A DNA stretch of 40,370 nt from Clostridia bacterium (GCA_017547755.1 JAFYOX010000038.1:1-40370); one strand, 5' to 3'. Shown: positions 24,762-33,131, numbered from the stretch's first letter. Translations and numbers: made by a program. The notes: generated by a model not told the origin, from the letters alone.

Positions 24762-25040
24762 AAAATAAAAAAAGTCTCCGTTCACCGAAGAGAAGCGGGG
24801 ATTCCCGATTTCATCGGCAAAACAGAGGCGTAAAACGCGGTTCCACTCTGATTTATCACTCAATAAAGCCGGATAACGCAGGCAGCGGGCCGTGATCTCC
24901 GAAAAAATCACAGCCGGACTCTGCGGATGCACATAAGAACACCGGGGATGCTGCTTTCAGCCGGTGACAGCACTCTCTTTTCCCCGAGGGAAGGTTCTTT
25001 TTCTTTCCGCATGGAACGTCCTTTGGAATATTTACCTATT
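24762..25040 (-). ncRNA. T-box riboswitch, cysteine specific
   Basis: On the minus strand the leader shows the conserved T-box AGAGTGGAACCGCG (24836-24849), whose TGGA should pair with the 3' end of a tRNA with discriminator U, as in tRNA-Cys. Stem I has GCGGA/TCCGC at its base, AAGAAC/GTTCTT above, and the specifier TGC (24929-24931, followed by A), a Cys codon. The antiterminator pairs CAGAG with CTCTG. The competing terminator pairs GCCTCTGTTTTGCCGA with TCGGTGAACGGAGAC and ends in seven T, A, six T just before the cysE ribosome site. Uncharged tRNA-Cys should thus turn on cysE-CPBP-cysS. Confidence 0.93.
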
Positions 25041-25045
25041 AGGAT

Positions 25046-25074
25046 ATTATATATCATACAGGCAAAAAAGTAAA
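25046..25074 (-). promoter_or_regulatory. Promoter of the cysE T-box operon
   Basis: Minus-strand TTTACT (25069-25074), 17-bp spacer, TATAAT (25046-25051). Confidence 0.7.
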
Positions 25075-25100
25075 CAGGAAATTTTAAATTTTTTTAGGAT

Positions 25101-25658
25101 GAAAAACTCCCTGACGGTCGTTTTTCTTGATTGATGTCCCTGCGCGGGACGGGCGCACAAGAGGGCATGTCGATGCCCTCTTGTGAATCACCTCGACCAA
25201 GGGGGTTCCCCCTTGGATTCTCCTGCGTATGTGGGACTCGCGCTTGAGCGCTCGGACAGACAGCGGTTTTCACGCGGCAGACCGTTCGGAAGTTACGGAG
25301 TTGGGTGCAGAGCTGTCCAAAACGCACGTTCAGTAGAAACAGCGGTGGACGTTACCTTCAGATAAAGCGGTGAAGGTTATCTTTAGATACAGCGGAGAAC
25401 GTCACCCTTAACCCCCGGCGGTTAGCCTGAATCAACTTCCCATACGGACGGCACATCCGTCTCGTTTGTATTCTCTACCCTACAACTGCAATATAACAAT
25501 CCGCCCGAAGGGCTTCCGGAGACCCACAGGGTCTCCCAGCCGGTATTCATAAAGGGGCGGCGCCTGAGCCCCTTTATGCGCCTGCCCCGCGCAGGGGCAT
25601 AAATCCAAGAAAAACGACCGCCAGGTCGTTTTTCCACCTCTGCACCCGAAGGGTGCCC
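25101..25658. mobile_element. ~550-bp dispersed hairpin-array element, copy 3
   Basis: Collinear with 14195-14745. Many stems differ from that copy but remain paired: GTCCC-TGCGC-GGGAC for GTCC-TGCGC-GGAC, CCAAGGGGG/CCCCCTTGG for CCAAAGGGG/CCCCTTTGG, GCACCC-GAA-GGGTGC for CGACC-GAA-GGTCG. The left outermost hairpin is missing and the left A/T hairpin (from 25101) has a damaged 5' arm. The central ~26-bp tandem unit (AGCGGTG..GTTA.CTT.AGATA) is present about three times, against two in copy 2. It lies between the cysE promoter and a plus-strand promoter; no target-site duplication is evident. Confidence 0.8.
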
Positions 25659-25722
25659 CATACAAACAATTCGGTATCCTATATTTGATAGAAGAAAATT
25701 TTCAAGATATTTTCGAAAACAT

Positions 25723-25751
25723 TTGTTATTCCGCACGTTTTGTGCTATAAT
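25723..25751 (+). promoter_or_regulatory. Plus-strand promoter facing into the winged-helix gene
   Basis: TTGTTA (25723-25728), 17-bp spacer, TATAAT (25746-25751) with TGC extension. The -10 ends just outside the stop codon of the minus-strand gene, so transcription would be antisense to that gene before reaching 26476. The spacer resembles that of the recA promoter. Confidence 0.65.
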
Positions 25752-25752
25752 A

Positions 25753-26376
25753 TTAGCGTGTGCCGATAATTTCCTCGTCGGACGGCATTTTCAGAATGTA
25801 CCCTTCGCCGCGTACGGAAGACAATACACCGTCCCCGAAAACGACCACCAGCTTCTTGCGGAGATAACTCATGTAAACGTCCGTGACATTCGTCGACGTG
25901 CCGCTGCCCCAGACCGACGCCGCGATCCGCTCGCGCGATACTACCTTCCCGCGATGTTCGTACATCAGCCGGAACAGCTCGTCTTCTCTGGCCGTCAGCT
26001 TTGCCGTGCGTCCCCGGAACGATACCGTCCGGTTTTCGTAGGTCACGCCGCCGTCTTCTTCCTCTTTGGCAGGAGCCGGGTATCCCGCGCCGCCGCTCAT
26101 CTCGCGCACGACCCTCCAGAACCCCGCAATGTCGATCGGTCGGAGAACCGCCCGGTACTTTTCACCGTACCGCTGCGCAAGCGCACGGTGCTCTTCCGAA
26201 TACGTGTAGCGGTCGTTCGTGTAAAGAACGATCACCGCCGCGTAACGCTCGTCCGCTTCTGCCGGATCTTCCGTTACCAAAAGGATCCCGTCGTCCGTGC
26301 TGTCTCGGAAACTTTCCAGCAGCGCACGCAGCATCGCGTCCAGTTTTTCATCCCCCGTATCGCAGATATACTTCAT
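25753..26376 (-). CDS. Winged-helix transcriptional regulator with atypical N-terminal domain
   Basis: A 207-residue protein. The C-terminal ~95 residues are an OmpR/PhoB-type winged helix (VSFRGRTAKLTAREDELFRL, GKVVSRERIAASVWG, NVTDVYMSYLRKKL, VRGEGYILKM). The first ~100 residues resemble a receiver in length and in VIVLYTNDRY, but no phospho-acceptor Asp/Lys arrangement is recognisable, so it may be a degenerate receiver that works without phosphorylation. Start ATG 26376 follows a GGGGA site; the frame is open further upstream into the divergent gene. Divergent promoters suggest it may control the SLOG gene or itself. No sensor kinase is adjacent. Confidence 0.78.
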   Translation of the reverse strand: MKYICDTGDEKLDAMLRALLESFRDSTDDGILLVTEDPAEADERYAAVIVLYTNDRYTYSEEHRALAQRYGEKYRAVLRPIDIAGFWRVVREMSGGAGYPAPAKEEEDGGVTYENRTVSFRGRTAKLTAREDELFRLMYEHRGKVVSRERIAASVWGSGTSTNVTDVYMSYLRKKLVVVFGDGVLSSVRGEGYILKMPSDEEIIGTR

Positions 26377-26432
26377 TCCCCATCCCCGCTTCCTTTTTCG
26401 TATGGATCGTATCGATCCTGTGTTCTCAGGAT

Positions 26433-26462
26433 ATGATACCACATCCGCCGCCGCCGTGTCAA
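26433..26462 (-). promoter_or_regulatory. Promoter of the winged-helix regulator gene
   Basis: Minus-strand TTGACA (26457-26462), 18-bp spacer, TATCAT (26433-26438). It lies just upstream of the divergent gene's start at 26476, so the two units share the region. Confidence 0.65.
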
Positions 26463-26475
26463 CCGGAGATTTGTT

Positions 26476-27030
26476 ATGGATATTCACCCCGATTCTCTCC
26501 CGCGCGAACAGACGTGCTGCTTTACCGGGCACCGCGTCATCGCCGCCGGTCTCCGCGATGACCTCACCGCCGCGGTCGATCTGTGCATCAAGGAACTCTA
26601 TCACGCCGGCTACCGTTACTTCATAACGGGCGGCGCCCTCGGTTTCGATACCCTCGCCGCCGCAGAAGTCCTGCGCGCCGCACGGTTCGACGCCGATATC
26701 AAACTCATCCTCGCGCTTCCCTGCCGCGACCAGACCGCCCGCTGGACGGAAATGCCCGGCTATCTGGAACATCTGCGGCGCTACAAGCAGATCCTCGGAC
26801 TCGCGGACTGCGTGATCTACGTGAACGATTTCTATACCGACACGTGCATGCAGGAACGCAACCGGTACATGGTAGAGCATTCCTCCGCCTGCGTCGCGTA
26901 TTACAGCGGCTATGCCCGTTCCGGCGCCGGTCAGACCTGCCGGATGGCACTCGCCGAAGGACTCGATCTGTTCAATCTCTGGGACAGCGTGGATCATGCC
27001 GCGTCCGGCATCAGCAAAGCCAAAAATTAA
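26476..27030 (+). CDS. DUF1273/YpsA-like SLOG-family protein
   Basis: A 184-residue protein beginning with the family hallmark TCCFTGHR (about residues 13-20), then GYRYFITGGALGFDTLAAAEVL (nucleotide-binding Gly-rich loop), ILALPCRDQTARW, and YSGYARSGAGQTCRMA near the C-terminus. SLOG proteins are Rossmann-like and bind nucleotides or nucleotide derivatives; YpsA of B. subtilis affects cell division and stress, but the mechanism is unclear. GGAG at 26465-26468 precedes ATG 26476. Only 28 bases separate it from gpmI. Confidence 0.85.
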   Translation: MDIHPDSLPREQTCCFTGHRVIAAGLRDDLTAAVDLCIKELYHAGYRYFITGGALGFDTLAAAEVLRAARFDADIKLILALPCRDQTARWTEMPGYLEHLRRYKQILGLADCVIYVNDFYTDTCMQERNRYMVEHSSACVAYYSGYARSGAGQTCRMALAEGLDLFNLWDSVDHAASGISKAKN

Positions 27031-27058
27031 ATTTAAATATAAAAGGAATCAGAAACCT

Positions 27059-28708
27059 ATGAAAACTCTTACTCCTCACAACGGTTTTTCCGGCGTACGT
27101 CCGGTTCTGACCATCGTTATGGACGGGATCGGCATCGCTCCCGACACTGACGCAAACGCTGTCAAGCTCGCACGTACCCCCACTCTCGATATGCTGATGG
27201 CTAACTACCCCACCGTTGCCCTCAAGGCTCACGGTACCGCGGTAGGTCTTCCGTCCGATGATGACATGGGCAACTCCGAAGTCGGTCACAACGCTCTCGG
27301 CTCCGGTCAGGTCTTCGCTCAGGGTGCAAAGCTCGTTTCCGCTTCCATCGAATCCGGCAAGATGTTTGCTTCCGAAACCTGGCAGACCCTCATCGCAGGC
27401 GCAAAGGCAGGTCACACCCTCCACTTCCTCGGTCTCTTCTCCGACGGTAATGTACACAGCCACATCGATCACCTGAAGGCTATGCTCGCTCAGGCAAAGG
27501 CGGAAGGCGTTGCAAAGATCCGCGTTCACATCCTTCTTGACGGCCGTGACGTCGGTGAAACCTCCGCTCTCGAATACGTAGAACCCTTCGAAGCATACAT
27601 TGCAGAACTTTCTGACGCAAACTGCGATATCAAGATCGCGTCCGGCGGCGGCCGTATGGTCATCACCATGGACCGTTACGAAGCAAACTGGGCTATGGTC
27701 GACCTCGGCTGGAAGACCCACGTTCTCGGCGAAGGCCGTATGTTCGCATCCGCCAAGGAAGCCATCGAAACCCTCCGCACCGAAACCAAGGCGATCGACC
27801 AGGACCTCCCGGCATTCGTTATCGCTGAAAACGGCACTCCCGTCGGCACCATCGAAGACGGCGACAGCGTGATCTTCTTCAACTTCCGCGGCGACCGTGC
27901 GATCGAAATCTCCAAGGCATTCGAAGGCGGCGCAGACTTTGACAAGTTCGACCGCAAGAGAGTTCCCGCTGTTACCTACGCAGGTATGCTTGAATACGAC
28001 GGCGACCTCCACATCCCGTCCAAGTACCTCGTTTCCCCGCCGGAAATCACCAACACCATGGGTGAATACCTCGCAGACATGCAGATCAGCCAGTACGCGA
28101 TCTCCGAAACCCAGAAGTACGGCCACGTAACCTATTTCTGGAACGGCAACCGCAGCGGCAAGTTCTCCGATGAATTCGAAACCTACGAAGAAATCCCGTC
28201 CGATGTTGTTCCCTTCGAACAGCGTCCGTGGATGAAGTGTGCGGAAATCACCGACCGCCTCATCGAAGCTCTCGAATCCGGCAAGTATGCATCCCTCCGC
28301 GTCAACTTCCCGAACGGCGACATGGTCGGCCACACCGGCAGCCTCGAAGCTACCATCTGCGGCGTGGAAGCTCTTGACCTCCAGCTCGCACGTATCCTCG
28401 CGGCTGTTGACAAGGCAGGCGCAGTTGCTCTCATCACCGCTGACCACGGCAACGCGGACGAAATGGCTGAACTCGACAAGAAGACCGGCGGCATCAAGAG
28501 AAACAAGGACGGCTCCATGAAGTCCAAGACCAGCCACACCCTCAATCCCGTACCGTTCATCATCTACGACAACGTAGCAAAGGACGCGTACACCGTTAAG
28601 GCAGACAACGGTCAGTTCGGCCTCTCCAACGTAGCGGCTACCGTTGTAAACTTCCTCGGCTTCGACGCTCCCGAAATGTGGGACGAATCCGTGATCGAAC
28701 TCAAGTAA
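27059..28708 (+). CDS. gpmI: 2,3-bisphosphoglycerate-independent phosphoglycerate mutase
   Basis: A 549-residue glycolytic enzyme converting 3- to 2-phosphoglycerate. Metal and phosphoserine residues are visible: VMDGIG at the N-terminus, GNSEVGHNALGSG with the phosphorylated Ser near residue 72, HILLDGRDV, GGGRMVITMDRYEANW, GDMVGHTG and LITADHGNADEM. It is somewhat longer than the ~510 usual. Codon use is very regular (mostly C-ending, GAA, AAG, with many CGT/GGT), as in highly expressed genes. AAAAGGAA precedes ATG 27059. Confidence 0.97.
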   Translation: MKTLTPHNGFSGVRPVLTIVMDGIGIAPDTDANAVKLARTPTLDMLMANYPTVALKAHGTAVGLPSDDDMGNSEVGHNALGSGQVFAQGAKLVSASIESGKMFASETWQTLIAGAKAGHTLHFLGLFSDGNVHSHIDHLKAMLAQAKAEGVAKIRVHILLDGRDVGETSALEYVEPFEAYIAELSDANCDIKIASGGGRMVITMDRYEANWAMVDLGWKTHVLGEGRMFASAKEAIETLRTETKAIDQDLPAFVIAENGTPVGTIEDGDSVIFFNFRGDRAIEISKAFEGGADFDKFDRKRVPAVTYAGMLEYDGDLHIPSKYLVSPPEITNTMGEYLADMQISQYAISETQKYGHVTYFWNGNRSGKFSDEFETYEEIPSDVVPFEQRPWMKCAEITDRLIEALESGKYASLRVNFPNGDMVGHTGSLEATICGVEALDLQLARILAAVDKAGAVALITADHGNADEMAELDKKTGGIKRNKDGSMKSKTSHTLNPVPFIIYDNVAKDAYTVKADNGQFGLSNVAATVVNFLGFDAPEMWDESVIELK

Positions 28709-28741
28709 TATAGAATTTATTTCAAGTAAATAGAGTTTATT

Positions 28742-28773
28742 GGGGAAAAACTTTTTAAAAAAAGTTTTTCCCC
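28742..28773 (+). terminator. gpmI terminator (shared hairpin family)
   Basis: Perfect 15-bp stem GGGGAAAAACTTTTT (28742-28756) with AAAAAGTTTTTCCCC (28759-28773), then the family tail AAACCCCTTTTCAAAAACTT. Confidence 0.85.
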
Positions 28774-28820
28774 AAACCCCTTTTCAAAAACTTCAAACAA
28801 ATACATTGACAAAGCTGGGT

Positions 28821-28861
28821 GCAAATCGTTCGAAAGAGGGATTTGCGGATTTTTTGTTTTT
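28821..28861 (+). terminator. Second terminator between gpmI and pgeF
   Basis: Stem GCAAATC/GATTTGC (28821-28827, 28840-28846) followed by GGATTTTTTGTTTTT. It lies immediately before the pgeF ribosome site, so it could also act as a leader attenuator. Confidence 0.7.
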
Positions 28862-28877
28862 CTGAGGATTTTATATT

Positions 28878-29699
28878 ATGTTTTATGCGGACGGTATTCT
28901 TCGAAAATCTTCGCTGATCGACGAAATTCCGGGGGTTTTCCACGGTTTTTCGACCCGGATGGGCGGAAAAAGCACGCTTTCCCATACGGCGTCGCTGAAT
29001 CTGTCGCACAATCTCGGGGATCCCGAAGACGTTGTGCGGGAGAATCTTGACATTTTTGCGCGGACGCTTTCGGACGGCCTGTACGGCGGAGAAACGACGG
29101 TGACGCTCCATCAGATCCACTCGGCAAAGGTGCGCGTACTGACGCGTGACAACGCGGGCGAAGGATACTCTCTCCCGCGCGGCGAAGACGGCGACGGATT
29201 TGTAACGGCGGAAGCCGGCGTGATCCCGATCGCACGGGCGGCAGACTGCGTGCCGATCCTGCTTGCGGGGCTTCGTGAGGACGGATGTCCGGTCGTTTCG
29301 GCGGTCCACGCCGGATGGCGCGGTACGGTCTCCGGGATCGCGGCGGAAGCGGTCCGGCAGATGCTCGCGCTCGGATGTGAACTTCCGACGATCCGCGCGG
29401 CGATCGGTCCGCACATCGGATACTGCTGCTACGAAGTCGGCGCGGATTTCCATGAAACGGTCTGCGGACTCCGCGGAGCGGACTTCGCCGGACGGCATAT
29501 CACGATCCCCGAAGGAAAGGCAAAACATCATGCGGATCTTACGTCGATGAACGCCGATATCCTCCGGGAATCCGGCGTAGCCGCGGAAAAAATTGACATT
29601 TCCCCCGACTGCACCATGTGCATGAGCGATGTCTATTATTCCCATCGGGCGACCGGCGGAAAGCGCGGCGTCCACGGCGGCGGCATCGGCATCCGCTGA
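28878..29699 (+). CDS. pgeF: Peptidoglycan editing factor PgeF (multicopper-polyphenol-oxidase-like YfiH/YlmD)
   Basis: A 273-residue protein of the laccase-domain family; PgeF enzymes act on purine nucleosides and, in E. coli, prevent misincorporation of Ser into cell-wall precursors. It has STRMGGKS near the start, LHQIHS, the metal-ligand region DCVPI, VHAGWRGT and GPHIGYCCYEVG. The C-terminus CMSDVYYSHRATGGKRG varies from the usual SyRr..GR form but keeps its outline. GAGGAT at 28864-28869 precedes ATG 28878. Confidence 0.92.
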   Translation: MFYADGILRKSSLIDEIPGVFHGFSTRMGGKSTLSHTASLNLSHNLGDPEDVVRENLDIFARTLSDGLYGGETTVTLHQIHSAKVRVLTRDNAGEGYSLPRGEDGDGFVTAEAGVIPIARAADCVPILLAGLREDGCPVVSAVHAGWRGTVSGIAAEAVRQMLALGCELPTIRAAIGPHIGYCCYEVGADFHETVCGLRGADFAGRHITIPEGKAKHHADLTSMNADILRESGVAAEKIDISPDCTMCMSDVYYSHRATGGKRGVHGGGIGIR

Positions 29700-29804
29700 A
29701 GAGCGTCCCGTGTTTTTTTCAAAAATCCCTTGTTTAATTTTCACGTAAAAATCACATAAAACCGCCTTATATGTGGTATTGTTCAAGATTTATTTATAAT
29801 TCTG

Positions 29805-29813
29805 TGATATAAT
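29805..29813 (+). promoter_or_regulatory. Extended -10 promoter of the Gld-type ABC operon
   Basis: TGA-TATAAT, a TGN-extended -10 box, 58 bases before the ATPase gene. A fitting -35 is not seen. Confidence 0.6.
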
Positions 29814-29871
29814 CTATAAATGCAAAAAAGTACATCCGATTCATAAAATATCGGAGGAAACGAGTATCCGT

Positions 29872-30807
29872 ATGATTGAAATAAACAATCTGGTAAAAAA
29901 CTATGGCACCAAGTTCGCCGTTGACGACATCAGCTTCAAGGTCGGCAAGGGCGAGATCGTGGGCTTCCTCGGTCCGAACGGCGCGGGCAAGTCCACCACG
30001 ATGAACATCCTGACCGGCTATCTGTCCTCCACCTCGGGCGAAGCAAAGGTCGGCGGCATCGACATCCTCGAAAATCCGAACGAAGCGAAGAAGCTGATCG
30101 GCTTCCTTCCGGAACAGCCCCCGCTCTATTTTGACATGACCGTAAACGAATACCTGAACTTCGTTTACGAAATCAAGGGCTGCAAGCTCAACCGCGAACG
30201 TCATCTTGCGGAGATCCGTCAGGTCACCAAGATCGAAGACGTCAAGAACCGTCTGATCAAGAACCTGTCGAAGGGTTACAAGCAGCGTGTCGGCATCGCA
30301 CAGGCCCTCGTCGGCAACCCGCCGGTCATCATCTTCGACGAACCGACGGTCGGTCTTGACCCGAAGCAGATCATCGAGATCCGCAACCTGATGCGAAACC
30401 TCGGTCAGAGCCACACCGTCATTCTCTCGACGCACATCCTCTCCGAAGTTCAGGCTGTCTGCGACCGCATCATCATCATCAACGAAGGCAAGATCATCGC
30501 AGACGAACGCACGGAAAACATTACCCGCGTGGTGGAAGAAAACCGCCGCTACAGCCTCAAGATCTGCGGTCCGCAGCGTGAAATCCAGGCACTCCTGCAG
30601 GAAATCCCGGGCGTTGTCTCCGTGGAACTGACAGGTGAGCGCGAACTTGACAGCTATACCTACATCGTGGAAGCGGAAAAGGGCGTGGACGTCCGCAAGC
30701 CCGTCTTCTACGCACTCAGCGAAAAGAACTACCCGATGATCGGCATGGAACCTCTCGGCATGAACCTCGAAGAAGTCTTCATCAAGATCATGGACATGGG
30801 AAGATAA
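29872..30807 (+). CDS. ABC transporter ATP-binding protein (Gld/ABC-2 type)
   Basis: A 311-residue ATPase with Walker A GPNGAGKST near residues 34-42, Q-loop in LPEQPPLY, signature NLSKGYKQR near 131, Walker B VIIFDEPTVGLDP near 152 and the His switch STHILSE. The last ~80 residues form the accessory domain common in ABC-2 exporters. It heads a four-gene set with a membrane permease, a GldG-like protein and a DUF4340 protein, a gene order found widely in bacteria and related to the Bacteroidetes gliding GldA-GldF-GldG system. The transported substrate is unknown. GGAGG lies ~14 bases before ATG 29872, a rather wide spacing. Confidence 0.93.
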   Translation: MIEINNLVKNYGTKFAVDDISFKVGKGEIVGFLGPNGAGKSTTMNILTGYLSSTSGEAKVGGIDILENPNEAKKLIGFLPEQPPLYFDMTVNEYLNFVYEIKGCKLNRERHLAEIRQVTKIEDVKNRLIKNLSKGYKQRVGIAQALVGNPPVIIFDEPTVGLDPKQIIEIRNLMRNLGQSHTVILSTHILSEVQAVCDRIIIINEGKIIADERTENITRVVEENRRYSLKICGPQREIQALLQEIPGVVSVELTGERELDSYTYIVEAEKGVDVRKPVFYALSEKNYPMIGMEPLGMNLEEVFIKIMDMGR

Positions 30808-30822
30808 CGGAATTTTCTTCCC

Positions 30823-30854
30823 GGGGAGATGCTTTTCGAAAGAAGGACCTCCCC
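30823..30854 (+). repeat. Degenerate hairpin of the shared terminator family
   Basis: GGGGAG/CTCCCC outer stem with a spoiled interior, then the family tail (CACCTCCGCAAAAACTTTCAAACGAA). The poor stem probably allows read-through from the ATPase to the permease gene. Confidence 0.6.
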
Positions 30855-30900
30855 GAACACCTCCGCAAAAACTTTCAAACGAAACGGATTGACAAAGTAT

Positions 30901-31605
30901 ATGTTAGCTATTTACAAAAAAGAAATGCGCGGGTACTTCACGACCCCGCTCGGATACGTGTTCATCGCGGTTTTCCTTGCCGTATCCGGTTTCATGTTTG
31001 CCGTCGGCACGCTGCAGTCCGGTACGTCCGACGTATCCGGCTACTTCCAGCTGATGATCTTCGGCTACATCGTTATCGTTCCCCTGCTCACCATGCGTAC
31101 CTTCGCTGAAGAACGCAGAACCCGCACCGAACAGCTCCTTTTAACAGCGCCGATCTCGATCACCTCGATGATCATGGCAAAGTTCCTCGCGGCATTCACC
31201 ATGTTCGCGGGCACCGTTCTTCTCAGCTGCCTCTACTACCTGCCCCTCTTCGGCTACGGTGAACCCAACGTCGGCAAGGCGGCCGGCTGTCTGATCGCAA
31301 TGCTCCTCATCGGTATGTGCTTCATTTCCGTCGGTATCTTCGTATCGACCCTCACCGAAAGCACCGTTACCGCGTCCATCGGCACGATGGCGATCCTTCT
31401 CGGCTTCGCCGTTGCAGCGATCTTCAACAACCTGATCGACACCTACCTCATCCGCTACGTCCTCAACTGGATCTCCGTTTATTCCCGTTACGTCAACTTC
31501 ACCAACGGCATCTTTGACATTGCCGCAACCGTTTACTACCTCTCGATCACCGCGGTCTTCCTCTTCCTTTCCGTCCGCATCTACGAGAGAAGACGCTATG
31601 CGTAA
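30901..31605 (+). CDS. ABC transporter permease (GldF-like, ABC-2 type)
   Basis: A 234-residue membrane protein with six hydrophobic segments. The N-terminal IYKKEMRGYFTTPLGYVF is characteristic of GldF-type permeases, and RTFAEERRTRTEQLLLTAPIS is the conserved cytoplasmic coupling loop. ATG 30901 gives the family N-terminus, but no Shine-Dalgarno sequence is evident before it; TTG 30889 and ATG 30925 are alternatives. It follows the ATPase across a degenerate hairpin and precedes the GldG-like gene by 15 bases. Confidence 0.9.
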   Translation: MLAIYKKEMRGYFTTPLGYVFIAVFLAVSGFMFAVGTLQSGTSDVSGYFQLMIFGYIVIVPLLTMRTFAEERRTRTEQLLLTAPISITSMIMAKFLAAFTMFAGTVLLSCLYYLPLFGYGEPNVGKAAGCLIAMLLIGMCFISVGIFVSTLTESTVTASIGTMAILLGFAVAAIFNNLIDTYLIRYVLNWISVYSRYVNFTNGIFDIAATVYYLSITAVFLFLSVRIYERRRYA

Positions 31606-31620
31606 TCCGGAGGAACCCCG

Positions 31621-33117
31621 ATGACTAACAACACTTACCTCAAAAGCAGAAAATTCAAGTACGGCTCCGTTGCGACGGCGTTCACCGCAGCGTTCATCGC
31701 AATCGTCGTAATCTTCAACATCATCTTCACCGCGCTCGCCGGAAAGTACATGTGGTACATCGACATGACCGAAGAACAGCTCTTCACCCTTTCCGAAGAA
31801 GCGAAGGAAATCATGTCCGACATCAAGAGCGACGTCAACATTTACTTCGCAAGCGAACCCGACGTTCTCATGACCGGCCAGAACTCCGGCTACATGAAGT
31901 ACATCTACACCACCGCACTCCAGCTTCAGGACGAATTCAAGAACGTACACGTTGACTGTGTGGACGTCCTCAAGAACCCGTCCTTCTTCCGTGAATTCTA
32001 CCAGACCGCGGCGACCGACATCGATACCGACTCCGTTGTTATCGAAAGCGGCGGCGAAGTCCGTGTCTTCACCGCAGAAGCATTCTTCAGCTTCAGCGAC
32101 CTCTCCGACCCCTCCACCGTATGGGCATACTTCGGTGAAAACAAGATGATGTCCGGTATCATGCAGGTAACGCAGACCGAACAGCCCATCGTTTCCTTCA
32201 CCACCGAACACGGCGAAGACCTTGCAAGCGCAGGCTACCTCATGCAGCAGTTCTACGACAACGGCTTCGAAGTAACTCCCATCAACCTCGCGCAGGAAGA
32301 TCTGAGCGAAGACTGCCGTATCCTCGTCATCTACGACCCGGTATATGACTTCATCGGTGCGGAAGCCGAAGACGCCTCCAAGAACGAAATCGAAAAGCTG
32401 GACAAGCTTCTCGACAACTACGCGGCGATCCTCGTCTTCGAATCCCCCGAAAACGTAGCAAAGCTGACCAACCTCAACGAATTCCTTGAAGAATGGGGTA
32501 TCTCCTACGTTGCAGACACCACCATCCGCGACACCGAACACTCCATGTCCGTTGACGGCTACTCCATCATCGCGGAATACCAGAAGGACACCCTCGGCGC
32601 GTCCATCTACAGCGACCTGAACGCACTTGCGACCCCGCCGAAGACCATCATCCGCAAGGCGGCTCCGATCAACATTCTCTGGGAATCCGGCGGCGGTCTG
32701 AACGGCTCCCGCGACGTTTCCGCAGTTCTGAAGTCCTATGACACCGCAGAACAGATGGAAGGCGGCATCGTGACCGGTTCCGACTCCTACAACCTCGTCA
32801 CCATCTCCCGCGAAACCAGAATCGTTGATAACGAATACTACTACTCCTACGTCATGGCAGCCGGCTCCCCGACCTTCGCAAACGGCAGTTACCTCGAATC
32901 CAACGCCTACGCGAACGACGACATCATCGGCTCCGCCATGAAGGCGATCGGCCGTGAACGCGTTCTCTCCAAGCTCGAACGCAAGCCGTTCGACGACGAC
33001 GAAATCACCATCACCACCGCCGAATCCAACCGCTGGACCGTGGCTATGACCACCGTTCTCCCGGCAATCTTCGGCATCGCCGGTGCAGTCGTAATCACCA
33101 AGCGTAAGCACAGCTAA
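31621..33117 (+). CDS. GldG-family ABC-associated extracytoplasmic protein
   Basis: A 498-residue protein with an N-terminal membrane anchor (about residues 20-42), a large outside domain and a C-terminal helix (about 472-492) followed by KRKHS. The region after the anchor, WYIDMTEEQLFTLSEEAKEI, is typical of the GldG/ABC-type uncharacterised transport domain. GEDLASAGYLMQQFYDNGFEV corresponds to the conserved fold in which such proteins resemble a type-1 glutamine-amidotransferase/receptor domain. GGAGG at 31608-31612 precedes ATG. It probably forms a complex with the permease. Confidence 0.88.
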   Translation: MTNNTYLKSRKFKYGSVATAFTAAFIAIVVIFNIIFTALAGKYMWYIDMTEEQLFTLSEEAKEIMSDIKSDVNIYFASEPDVLMTGQNSGYMKYIYTTALQLQDEFKNVHVDCVDVLKNPSFFREFYQTAATDIDTDSVVIESGGEVRVFTAEAFFSFSDLSDPSTVWAYFGENKMMSGIMQVTQTEQPIVSFTTEHGEDLASAGYLMQQFYDNGFEVTPINLAQEDLSEDCRILVIYDPVYDFIGAEAEDASKNEIEKLDKLLDNYAAILVFESPENVAKLTNLNEFLEEWGISYVADTTIRDTEHSMSVDGYSIIAEYQKDTLGASIYSDLNALATPPKTIIRKAAPINILWESGGGLNGSRDVSAVLKSYDTAEQMEGGIVTGSDSYNLVTISRETRIVDNEYYYSYVMAAGSPTFANGSYLESNAYANDDIIGSAMKAIGRERVLSKLERKPFDDDEITITTAESNRWTVAMTTVLPAIFGIAGAVVITKRKHS

Positions 33118-33131
33118 AAAATCATGTTTCC

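Noticed and set aside
28806-28811. TTGACA after gpmI as a promoter for pgeF
   Set aside because: No -10 box lies 16-18 bases downstream; the region instead forms a terminator hairpin.
31141-33111. Long minus-strand open frame (about 650 codons) opposite the permease and GldG-like genes
   Set aside because: Mirror frame caused by codon bias of the plus-strand genes; both sense genes have family motifs and ribosome sites.
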